Source: Purshia tridentata (Eukaryota; Streptophyta; Magnoliopsida; Rosales; Rosaceae). From it: a stretch of 54,338 nt of DNA. Location: positions 1 to 54,338 of the forward strand of contig QANT01008191.1 of the NCBI GenBank assembly GCA_003254885.1. The letters run 5' to 3'. The notes below the pieces were generated by a model. The model was not told the DNA's origin. It did no database searches and saw only the letters and a program-made list of their open reading frames with translations. The translations under genes were made by a program, and so were the position numbers. This document shows positions 13,238-23,640 of the stretch, piece after piece (position 1 is the stretch's first letter; each line of letters starts with the position of its first letter).

Positions 13238-16200
13238 TTAGGCACACTTGGCTTGGACAGCAAGTGTTTTGATCTTGATATCTGGGCAAGAATCAGAGCC
13301 GAAAAGCTTTGAGTTAACAGGGATTGTACAGGTACTCTTTCCTAAGCAATGCTGCTCAAAAAACAAGACAAATAGATGAGGATTTTGAAGTAATGTGGTT
13401 AAAAAATTTGCACATGTGAATGAGAGATTTATACCTCTTCAACAACCTTCTTGGATCCAGGCACGTCGCATTTTCCCAAGGCATAGCTTCCACATATGCC
13501 TTCAGGATCACCAAAGCTTGCAAACTCAACCGCGGCAATCTTTCTGAAGCTTGGACACTTGAGATCCACGGAAGGTCCAGTAATAGGGCGAATAACTCCA
13601 AGCTTGCCGCCCTTTCTTTCCCATGATTTAACATGTGGAGGATAGTTTTCTGACATGAAGCTACAGATGGTATCTCGGTTGACTGTTAGGATCTCCATGT
13701 CTTTGGGGTCACTTGGCTCCTCCTCCAATACAACAAGATAATTTTGAGGCTTAATGAAGGATCTTGGGATGTGGTACCTGATCATAAGAAAGAAATTTTT
13801 TTGAATAGAATACCAAACGCCCCTTAGTTTTCTTGCATGGAGGTTTCATTGCACTACTTTTTGTGAGGTCTACTTACTCGGCTTGAGTAGGCTGTCCAAG
13901 AGGAGAGAGGAAAGACATCCAGTGACGGCCGATGCTTATGCCATTCACCCAAATCATTCCCTTCCCCATACCAGTCATCCGTATAGCAACAGGATCTTTC
14001 CCTTCTGGAGCATTAAACGTTGTCTGCAGCAAATCATTGGCTATAAATATCAGAAAAGAAAAAAATAAAATAAAGGTAAACTGCTTGTTGTGTAGTGAGA
14101 AATGAATAGGGGCTGAGCATCTGGAACCTGTTATAAGTTGAAAATGTTTCCCTTACCCTGTACCATGTGAGAGCCCTTCCTTTACCGGCTGCTTTAGCCC
14201 ATTGGACTTTTTTTGCCCCCTTCTCAGTGAACACTTCAAGGTTTTCACCGTTCAGGCTAGCCTGAAAAATGGGAACAAATACTATGAGATCAGTTGCAAT
14301 TGGTCAATTTATTATATCATCTCCATTCAATATTTTTAAAGAGAGGAAGTTCAATGATACCCTATGCCCCCAGCCATTTTGTGAGACATCAATGGTTCCA
14401 GTGTTCAATCCTAGGACTGTTACTGAACGAGGCCCTGCAAACCGGTGCTCCATGTAGGCTCCGCTATCCTTCATTCATAAACAACGAAACATACGTTGGT
14501 GTCTTTTTTAAATTTACATCACAGTGATCAAACTAATTCGAGTTTATGATCAGCTACTTACTGGGAGCCCCACTGTCATGCAAAGCAGAGATATATGGTT
14601 GTGCCCTTGTTTTAAGGTAACAGGTTTCTGGAAGACAAAGCCCTTCTCCTCGTGACTTCCATGTTCCGTTCCTGAAAACGTGTTCAAATTGTGTTGTCAT
14701 TTGGTTGTTAGGAAGTGAAGGGCATGCTTCCTGTCAATTATGTATGTATGTATGTATGCACGAGTTCTGGTGGCCTTACCAACATATTCACCATTGACAA
14801 ATACACTCATTGCGTGACCAAGACTTGGAATTCGTATAACTGGTTGAATAGTGGACTTCATCGGCAAGTCATATGGACCCAGTTCAAGGCTGCAATCAAA
14901 GTACACAATCATGTCAGATTTGGGCAGCAGTAGAAACTTACACAAGGTATTATATAATACAATGTTTATGAGAGTAAACCAATCTATTTTATAGTGTAAT
15001 TTACGTCCTCAACAAGGTGCTTGACATAAACTCACCTAGTGGTGTACCACCCATAGTCTGTCTTATCTTTTAGCAAGAAGTACAGCTCCTGTAGTTTCTG
15101 GTGATTGGCTGGTATTTGTGCGACGGTTGGTATGGGTTCTTCAAACTTCTCCCAATTGAGTTTATTAGCAGCATTTGATTGAACAAAGTTCCTCGAATTA
15201 TGTTGCGATACAATCTGCTGAGTGTTGAAGACCACAGTCTTGCAATCGGGTAGGATGCTAATGGAATGTGGTGGCAGGAAATAATTCTGCCCGCGCCAAT
15301 TAACAAATGTTTCAACTGTGGAGTGGTTGTTGGCCAAGAAAGCAGCACACAAGTCTGTCCCAGGCTTCTCATAGAAACGAGCCTACAAATTACAAAAGCT
15401 TAACCCATTTTAGTGATAATATCTTCCTCCTCATCCGGCCTAGTTCTCAATTCATGGAATGTTTGATACTCACCTCCGTTTCTGCGCCCAATCTTTGGAC
15501 TCCATGAGTTCCCCCAAGCAAAGGCTTCTTGCATAGACTCAAAGCCCTGTGCAAGTCCTTGAGGTGACTCCATTTGGGCTCCCTTTGCAAAGCTGCGTCA
15601 CAAATAAAATCAAGACCCAATTTGATGCATATATACACAAGCAACCTTCTTGAAAATAATTGGATACAAAAGAAATTTAATTTATCTTTACCATATTCAT
15701 CGAGAGGAGCTTCGTCATAGTAGCGAGTTGTTGTGAAAATAGCACTCGTTCTACCAAAATTTGTGCCACCATGGTACTGCAAGTGTAATATAAGGATGCT
15801 TTATATATCATATGTAGAGGAACAGCATTATGTCATTGATGGTTTTCTGAAGAATTTAAAGGTGGTCAGTCAGTTGATACCATATAGTAGTTGGTTAGAG
15901 ATCCGCCCTTTGAGACAAATCGCGCAACTGAAAATGCAATATCTTCTGCCGCTCTTTGTGAAGGAGGGTCACCAAACACTCTGTACCTGTAATTATGAAA
16001 AGAAAACAAAAAATAGTGGTCAGCGGTCTACAGAAGCCGAGAACAGCCAGAAGAAAAAGGAGATCACAGTACTTAAACCAAGCTTCATTTACTTCTTTAG
16101 TGTGTGTTTAAGTATATACTTACTGAGCAGTCCAGTTCTCAGTCCATAGAGCAGGCTTGTTGGGTTTATTAGGGCCTATGAAAGTATCTCCACAGTGCCT

Positions 16201-17947
16201 TCCATTGCACGTATTAATCTGCACAGGAGAACATGTTTTTCAGGATCAAAGGTCAGAATTGAAGACAACAATTAAAACTTCTATGCTTCTCTTGCACCTA
16301 GTCTTCGGTCAAATTTCCCACTGGCAAGGCCGGTCCTAAAGTTTCGGAGGTCCTAGGAAAATTCCCAAAATGGGCCACTGGTAATGTATGGTTGTTATTA
16401 GAATCAATGAAAAGTTTGCAAACATACCACAGGATCAGGAGCATCCTTCTGCTTGCACATGACCCATGGCACTTCAACATTCTGTGCCACTGCCATTTTT
16501 GCTGCCCACTGCACATAACTGTCACCCAAATCTTTATACGCAAGCTGAACATGATTGTACTCATTTTCAATCTGTGGCATGAAATATTAGAGGTTAGCCA
16601 TAAAAGAAAAACATTCATGGAAGATACATAACACTTGTGTTCCGAAAATGGTTTTTAAATAGAATGCCAAACTCCCCCTTAATCTTCAGAGAGGTCCCGA
16701 ATACTAACCTGTGCTAAGATAATTGGGCCTCCCTGCGGAGAAAATAGCTTCTCTTCCTTCATCTTCTTCATTATCATCGACACAAACTTCTCCATGTGTT
16801 CCTGAAAATGTAAAGGTCTCAATCATTCATTGTGGCTCCTCAAATATAGCAGCCATCATCATAGGTGGAATTGGAACCAATTGATTACCTTGTATGGTGG
16901 ATTATCTGAACGGAATATGATGTTGGGGACCTCTCTAAGCCAATATGGAAGTCCTCTGAAGTTTTTTGGGAAAAAGAAAAATGCATATCATTGAAGCACG
17001 AAAAATTCACAATAGAAAGAGAGTGAGATCCATATCAGAATTATCAATAATATATATACCCGTGGTTCCATTCTGCTTGGATGAATGGCCCAACCCTGAG
17101 GGTCACATACATTCCACTCTTCTGCACCAGCTTAATGAACTCAACCACATCGGCATTTCCCTTGAAATTGTACTGCAAAATCAGAACAAGTATTTAACGT
17201 AAGCTATCATTTTTACAGTAATTTTCACAATTTCTTGTACTGCAAGAAACAACCTCTGTATACATTATATATACATGTATATATATTATATGTAAATAGT
17301 ACCTGTCCTTTCACAGGCTCATGAAGGTTCCAAAAGACATAAGTCTGAATCACATTCAATCCTCCTCGTTTAGCCTTATGGAGAATTTCAGGCCACATCT
17401 GAAAGAAAAAAATAAAAAACACCCAATTGCACACAAATATTAACATCGAATTTCATTACCCCACACACACTAGATTTGGATTATCCACTTGTCTTGTTTT
17501 TGCTTGTTTTAATCCTAATCGTGTAATATAAATCCAAAAGTTTGTGTAACTTCATCAAATTCAAAAAGTGTTAGGAATCCATTTCATCATTTGCTCCTTA
17601 CTCTTAGATAATAACACACCATTATGATTAAAAGTCAAGCAAAAACATTAATACATAAGAAAAAGACAAGTTGTTGAATGACTTACTTCTGGTGTGCTCC
17701 GCGGATAGTGAATTGAACCCGAATATATAAGCTCTCGTTTTCCATTGATCATGATAGACCTGGCATCATATGTCACTGGACCCGTCTCTAGCTTCAAGTC
17801 GGGTCCAGCCCCCTCTTCATCCCCGTCATCCTCGTCCGCACTCAAACCCGTGGTCTTCGGGTTCTTATCTTTGGCATGGACTAGAGTTTCCGAGACCACC
17901 AGAAAAACAAGACCAATCAATACCACCCTGCTTGGTACCACCACCAT
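13238..17947 (-). CDS. Beta-galactosidase, GH35 family, BGAL11/13/14-like, with C-terminal lectin-like domain
   Basis: Secreted exo-beta-galactosidase acting on cell-wall galactans or arabinogalactan side chains. Exons in coding order: 17687-17947, 17303-17398, 17060-17172, 16889-16955, 16709-16801, 16428-16571, 16124-16218, 15881-15986, 15692-15776, 15474-15592, 15036-15382, 14780-14889, 14562-14671, 14361-14468, 14157-14261, 13878-14023, 13435-13777, 13238-13351. The product is 853 aa. A hydrophobic signal peptide (about 1-28) is followed by an unusual acidic spacer (DEDDGDEEG) before the GH35 domain. The proton donor is in 'IENEY' (about Glu214) and the nucleophile in 'WTENWT' (about Glu285). 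Residues about 775-853 form a cysteine-rich SUEL-type lectin domain ('FASFGDPEG', ending 'AVQAKCA'). '[13 protein letters not shown]' and 'GRPTQ'-like context place it near Arabidopsis BGAL11/13/14, a pollen-expressed clade; the clade is from memory. No frameshift seen. Confidence 0.95.
14739..14758. repeat. (TATG)5 microsatellite in a beta-galactosidase intron
   Basis: Five TATG units in the intron between 14671 and 14780. It is short enough not to disturb the adjacent splice sites. Confidence 0.9.
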
Positions 17948-18221
17948 TATGTCAATCAATTACCTAATCACTTCTCTAATCAAATTTAGCCAAACAGAAA
18001 CACTTCTGCGTACGTCCTTCAGAATGGTGGGGAAACCAGAAGCTGGTTCAAATACTCCATCAAACACAAAGATGTCAGAGTTTCAATGGTAGATCTTATG
18101 ATGTCCCAACCCCAATGATGACAACCCAGAATAACAATAGTTGTTCTGATGACTTGTTCTTGTTATTGTTCTGTTTCAATCCCCTGGTCCTTAATCTTGC
18201 CTTATGCTCTGTCCAATCTGC

Positions 18222-18252
<31 letters not shown>

Positions 18253-18957
18253 AGTGGGTGTCTGTTTGTATATCAAGGCTTCACTTTTGCTATTGTTGGA
18301 ATAGAGCAATCCGAGTTTATGGGGTTTGAATGTGGACTGTCAGTGATATGTGGATGCCATGGCCTTGTTCACTCCAGTAGTTATGTAACAGCATAGTCCG
18401 AGATTGATGGCTAACCCAGATTTCCATTAATCTGCATGCACCAAATTTATATGGCAGTGCCTGCTAATGACAACTAATTAATGTGACCATGGATTTAGCC
18501 TTATTTTTCACTATTTTTTTGGTTCCATACATTTGACCATGCCTCCATTTTTTTCCTTTTCTGTTTTCCACATATTTGAGTCTTTTCCATGTCAAACATT
18601 ATTAATATGTATAGGATTAGGCCTACAACTAAAAGGATTATATTGGAAAGTGATCATTATGTAATCCAAGTATGATTATTATTGCTATATATACACCATT
18701 CATAGACAAATTTCAGTTCATTTCCAAAACCATATATTCATATCCCAAACTATTAGACTCATTAGTTTTATGATAAAATCGCTTCATGGATGCTGTATCA
18801 AACATAAAAGGAAAAAAATCACTAAAATAATGGTGATATAACTAACTATTGTACAATTCATCATGTCATTAAGGAGATAAGTCTGATTTAGAATACATGA
18901 TCACAGTGAGAATACTAGTTTATAGAATAAACCCATCATTTTTTGGGAAAAAATACC
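17948..18957. other. Upstream region of the beta-galactosidase gene
   Basis: This holds the leader and promoter of the minus-strand beta-galactosidase gene. A (TC)n tract at 18226-18252, about 280 bp before its ATG, would read (GA)n in the transcript direction. Open frames on the plus strand here (18115-18396) are repeat- and leucine-rich translations without family signature. I see no gene. Confidence 0.55.
18226..18252. repeat. (TC)n microsatellite
   Basis: An uninterrupted dinucleotide tract of about 27 bp upstream of the minus-strand beta-galactosidase gene. On the coding strand it is (GA)n, which in plant promoters and leaders can be a GAGA-type element. A regulatory role is only inference. 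Confidence 0.9.
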
Positions 18958-19050
18958 CTTGGGGTTAGTCCAAGTGGTGAGGGGGTGAATGGAGTAATGA
19001 ATTAGGATTAGTATTGTATAGGTCTTAAAGTGTGATTCTCTCAAATGTAA
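18958..19050 (+). mobile_element. Possible tRNA-derived SINE remnant
   Basis: The stretch beginning 'cttggggttagtccaagtgg' resembles the RNA polymerase III box A head of plant SINEs. About 45-55 bp later 'taaagtgtgattctctc' resembles a degraded box B (consensus GGTTCGANTCC). No clean 3' tail or target duplication is visible. It lies directly before the inverted-repeat element at 19108. The call rests on box similarity alone. Confidence 0.3.
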
Positions 19051-19107
19051 TAAAAAATTTATCAGATCATAAATAATAGCGTACACACTATGCACGCTAA
19101 AATAAAA

Positions 19108-19295
19108 CAACAATGCTACACTTACCACATTTTTATATTATAATTTTATACCATCTTACGTGGCAATCTACATGTTATTAATACATTGGACACTAAAAAA
19201 ACAAAACTAAAAACCCTAAAAATAAGGAAATATCCTACCAGTATAATAATGACACGTAAGATGATATAAAAAATATGGTACGAATAGTATTATTG
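19108..19295. mobile_element. MITE with long terminal inverted repeats and 9-bp target duplication (Mutator-like)
   Basis: The left end starts 'caacaatgcta'; the right end read in reverse complement starts 'caataatacta'. The arms stay similar for about 45-55 bp through 'catcttacgtg', the left arm carrying an extra short AT insertion. The element is flanked by the same 9 bp, 'aaaataaaa', at 19099-19107 and 19296-19304. A 9-bp target duplication with long inverted repeats is the hallmark of Mutator-like non-autonomous elements. It has no coding capacity. The low complexity of the duplicated 9-mer is the main caution. Confidence 0.75.
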
Positions 19296-19304
19296 AAAAT
19301 AAAA

Positions 19305-19816
19305 TTAAAAAACAAAACAAAATATGTGAGTCCCATGCAATTGGTGGGGCGGGCACATTGTACTAGTCTCACACAAGTTTTTCTCTTGTACTAAGTTTTA
19401 GTAACAATTACGCTACAACATAACGATAAATTACATGTATTTTAATAAAAAATCTGACACATAAGTTATTCTCTTGCAGCAAGGTCTACCAATGTGTTAT
19501 GTTATTCTTGTGGCATTTCTCTAGTATATTGGAGAGATTCTATTGACATTTTATTATTTTAATTTATATTTAATTTGAGTTTTGAAATTTTTTTATTTTT
19601 AAAAAGGTTATTATGAAATTAAAATAAAACCATTGCACTTAAAAGCGCGGGTGCGTTAACTTTAAATTCGTGTTCCCTCCAAAAATCCGAAAGTCTCCCC
19701 CCACAGTCCTAAACGAATTTGGAGCTCCAAATTTTTAACACAAACACCGAAGCCCTCTCGCTTGATACAGTCTACGACACAAATCACACTATTCAGAGGA
19801 CACACAGAGCCAAACC
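19305..19816. other. Spacer and probable MCM10 promoter
   Basis: AT-rich sequence with a weaker internal palindromic look ('ctacaacataac' near 19410 and 'gtgttatgttat' near 19493), then a more GC-rich leader from about 19640 to the MCM10 start. No gene. Confidence 0.5.
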
Positions 19817-22452
19817 ATGTCAAACCGCCAAGACCTTGACCTCCTTCTCTCTCTCCAAGATAGTGTTCCGGAAACCCCTCCTGGTTCTCCTTCTCATTCT
19901 CCAGTTATAGGTATAAATACACCCACCTATTGTTTTGGTTCATTTTCATGTTTTTTAATAACTTGTTTTGATGGTTTTGCTCATTTTCGCTATGGATCTT
20001 GGAAATCGAAATGGGTATCTCTCAATGGCTTTAATTTTAGCAGGGTACCTTTCGGACGATGAAATTCCGAGCCGAAAAGGGCAGGCAGCGGACATGTCAA
20101 TGTTCAGGGATGCTGTTCAGGACTGCCTTGATTACGAGCACAAACCGGTCCAGAAGACTGGCAAATTGAACCGGCCCAGCGCCAACACTGATCCAGAGGT
20201 TGAGAGGTTTTCGGGTTTGCGTATTAGGTAGCTTATAAACCCAAAAGATCACACTTTTATATTTGTTGCTTAATGCTTGCCAATCCCAAATTGATGAAAA
20301 TGTTAGACTATTTTGAAAATATATTATCTAATGTGGAAAACTTGATTTTTCACTTGGTTTTTGCTTGGATGGTCAAAGTTGTGTTTGATTTGTTGATCTT
20401 TTTTTCTTTTGGTACAGGAACCAGTTGATAACTCCTTCAGAGCTTAATGATCGCTTTTCAGACATCCGTTTTGTCCGGTTATCCAACATAAAGTAATCTT
20501 TTTGCTTTTCACATCCTTGCATATTTAGGCATTGTTTGGTTAGAATTATGGAATTGGTATTCATGCTTTTAGAAAAGAAAAAGAATTTGATTTGCACTTG
20601 TTAGCCAGGGAAGTACTTCCAAAGGTGTAACCAGATGATGGCTGAATTGGTTTGTGATATTTTACCTGGGGTTTTTCAGGAATTCGTTGGTTGGGGACAC
20701 TCTTAAGGGATGTTGGGCAACTGTTGGAGTGTTGACTGAGAAGGGGAATCCAAAAACTAGTAAAACAGGGAAGAGTTATTCTATATGGAAATTTGGGTGT
20801 TTGGATGAAGATACTGTTTCTGTTTTCTTGTTTGGTGATGCTTATGAGAGGAACAGCAAAGAGCAGGCTGGAATGGTGTTTGCGCTATTTAATTGCACTG
20901 TACGCAATGATGCAATGGTATTAATTTGTCATGCAGTTTTTTTTTTTAATAACTTATTCTTATATCATCAAAGATAATTGTTTTTTATCTGTTTATGCAG
21001 GGTGCTGGTTTTTCTTTGAGCGTATATTCAGCCAGTCAAATCGTGAAGATGGGCACTTCAGTTGATTATGGAGTTTGTAAAGGGAAAAGGAAGGATGGAA
21101 TGGCTTGTACTGTAGTCATAAATAAGTAACCTGCTGTTCTTTGATCACTTTATTCATTGACAATTATAATTACTGTGATTTAGTTTTTGAGGCTTGGGGT
21201 AACATTGTCCATGGTTATTCCAACCAATGGAATTTGAGATTCGTTTGGATCATTATATGCATCTATTTTATATGCAGTGGTTTTTGAACTATTTATTAAT
21301 ATCTTTGACATTGATTCCTCTTGTTTTCTCAGACGTCGTGGGATATATTGTAAATATCATAAATCGGTAAGCATGTAAATTTAATTCCTTATTCTTGTTT
21401 GCCTGTTCTGATATGTCTTCAGGGAAAACTTACTAACTGGAGTTTCCTGTATGTCTACTTCTTCAGAAAGAATCACAGAAATATTCCTCAATGCGAACTG
21501 AGCTCAAGGGAGGGTAGGTGATGAATGCTTACATTACCTGATTCTCTTTAATATAGAGACTAGAGTTTGCATTTGTGTAATGAAAAGAACCCTTTTGTGT
21601 AATAAGTTTTAGTGCTTCACATTGGTTATATAATTTGTTTGAATGTATATATAATTTTTGTGCTACCAGGAACCTGAGAACAGCATTTCTAAATCCTCAC
21701 AAGTCGGAAGGAATTTTTTTGGTTGATCCTCTACATGAAAAAAAAAAGTCTATGCAGCCAGTGAAGCTGTTGTCAGTGGAAGGGCTTAAGAAGGCATTAA
21801 GGTTTGTCATAGATAGCATAGGATATATATTTATGCCTCATTTGATTATGAAGCAATTCACTAGGGCTCTTTGGTTGCCAATTATACAAGACCTTCTCAT
21901 CTTATAAATTTTAGCATCCAGAGAAAATCAGAAGTCAACTGCTGAATAGATAGCTGGCATCCCTGGTGCACATTCTTACACGGGCGTGCAACACATAAAA
22001 TTTAATTTTGTTTGTGTTGAGTTTAGAATTCTATCAATGGTATTGACTTATATGAACAGTAATGCAGCTAAAGTGACTACAAATGCACACTCACAAGGGA
22101 TAAGGTTTCTGGCCGAGATCACAGATAACAATGCGAAAGATATGATGAAAGAGTCAACTATGCAAAACAATCAAATCTCCAAATTAGAGAAGAGGTGAAT
22201 CATATATAAAATCTTTCTACAGTATTTTAATTTGTATAAGTAAGTTGTTCTTTTTCCTTGTCGCTGAAGATTTGTATATTGTTCCTCAGGAAATCATCTA
22301 CCACAAGCATGGACCCCTCTGCAGTCACCAGAAACCAGCAGCTGGATGCAAAAAGAAAGAAAACTGAAAAGGAGAATAGTTTGGCAGACAAAACAAAGCA
22401 GGGCATAGGAAAGATGATTGAATTATATTATATTAACTCAGATGAAGAATAA
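19817..22452 (+). CDS. MCM10: Minichromosome maintenance protein 10 homologue (MCM10)
   Basis: DNA replication initiation and elongation factor: binds single-stranded DNA, the MCM2-7 helicase and polymerase alpha in the nucleus. Exons: 19817-19910, 20044-20227, 20418-20492, 20680-20917, 21001-21125, 21333-21366, 21467-21513, 21670-21801, 22060-22194, 22290-22452. The product is 408 aa (Arabidopsis about 396). The oligonucleotide-binding fold covers about 95-215 ('SELNDRFSDIRFVRLSNIK', 'VFLFGDAYERN'). The MCM10 zinc finger follows, with Cys223, Cys233, Cys245 and His248 spaced C-x9-C-x11-C-x2-H. 'KGGNLRTAFLNPHKSEGIFL' continues the conserved core. The C terminus is short and basic, as in plants, without the vertebrate C-terminal domain. 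The start is the only ATG giving the acidic MSNRQDLDLLLSLQD end. Intron phases agree throughout. Confidence 0.95.
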
Positions 22453-23555
22453 TGAGACTTGTATTCACTAACTAAACATCTTGTTCAATACCGATTCTGG
22501 GAACTAATATCACTGGACTACTGAGATTAGTGTTTAATAAGTAAGAGCTCCTATCAGATACAATGCACTGAAAGCAGAGAAATGATTACATTTTTGACCT
22601 AGAAGTTAAAAGTTCTAAAACTCAGGGTTGGTGTACGATTCTGAATCCCTGATGCCCCACAGCAAAGCGATTATTCCATGTCAAAAGAATTGAATCCCAT
22701 AGCTGTGGCTTGGTCACTGAAACAAAATTTGTAATATTCTTGCCAATAGTATTCAATCTTTTAATTTCTTTAACATTGTATAGAAAGAATGTTGTTGGCT
22801 GACATTTCCTTTTTATTTTTTTTATTAATGTAACATTGACAGGGGATTTGTTCTATTTATATATTTTACAAACTAGTACTGATTTTTCTTATCAGATATA
22901 GGTAGAGTACGTGGTCAAGATATTCACAGCAACATTTTACCCTTTGTTTTTTTTTCACAAGGTCCCAATTCCATGCATGATGGTTGACTATATATTTCTA
23001 TAGGTATGACATTGCTACTTCGCTAGTGCTCACAACCCAAGCTCTAGGTCATCACATGATAGTAATCTGGAATACTAATTATGTGTTATTGGCTTGGATA
23101 AAACAACAACATCATGTTTTTAAATTGCTTTGGTTTAATTATGGGGAGGGGACCAACATTGCTTGACAAAGCGCCAGATGGAAAGATGTTGATTTGAGAG
23201 GAGTAGGAGGATAGTTGGCCATTCATGCACATGGACTAATGAAGTTGGTATGAATCTCTCCATGTGCTACTCAAATTTGTATTTATTTCCACATTAATTT
23301 TATAGGCACAAATAATTAGGGAATTGGGATTTTCCACAAAGTTCTGTTATTAAAGTGAATTTAATAAAGAATCTTTTACCCTTTTGGAAAAAAGAGGAGC
23401 AATAAGGACAACATGTTCCTTCACTAAATTGATAGGGACTCAGGACCTATGGGTTTGGCCACCAAAACCTTAGTAGGGTTGTAACTTGTGACTACATCAT
23501 CTCTTGTTGGTTGTTAGGCAAAGGGTTATTTCATTTAATTTATTTTTCAACCAAC

Positions 23556-23640
23556 AAAAAAAAAAAATGAGAATCGAACTATGATCGTAAGTGTGGGAAG
23601 AAGTGTTATATCACTGACAACTAAAAAGTATACTTGAATA
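23556..23640 (-). mobile_element. Possible tRNA-derived SINE fragment with T-rich tail
   Basis: On the minus strand a box A-like stretch ('tagttgtcagtgatataaca', from 23623 downwards) is followed about 20 bp later by a box B-like 'agttcgattctc' (23580-23569) and then a run of T (23567-23556). Order and spacing match a tRNA-derived head, and some plant SINEs end in T runs. There is no cloverleaf, so it is not a working tRNA. Target duplications are not evident. Confidence 0.4.

Noticed and set aside
23556-23640. A functional tRNA gene
   Set aside because: Box-like sequences are present, but no acceptor stem, anticodon arm or cloverleaf can be drawn.
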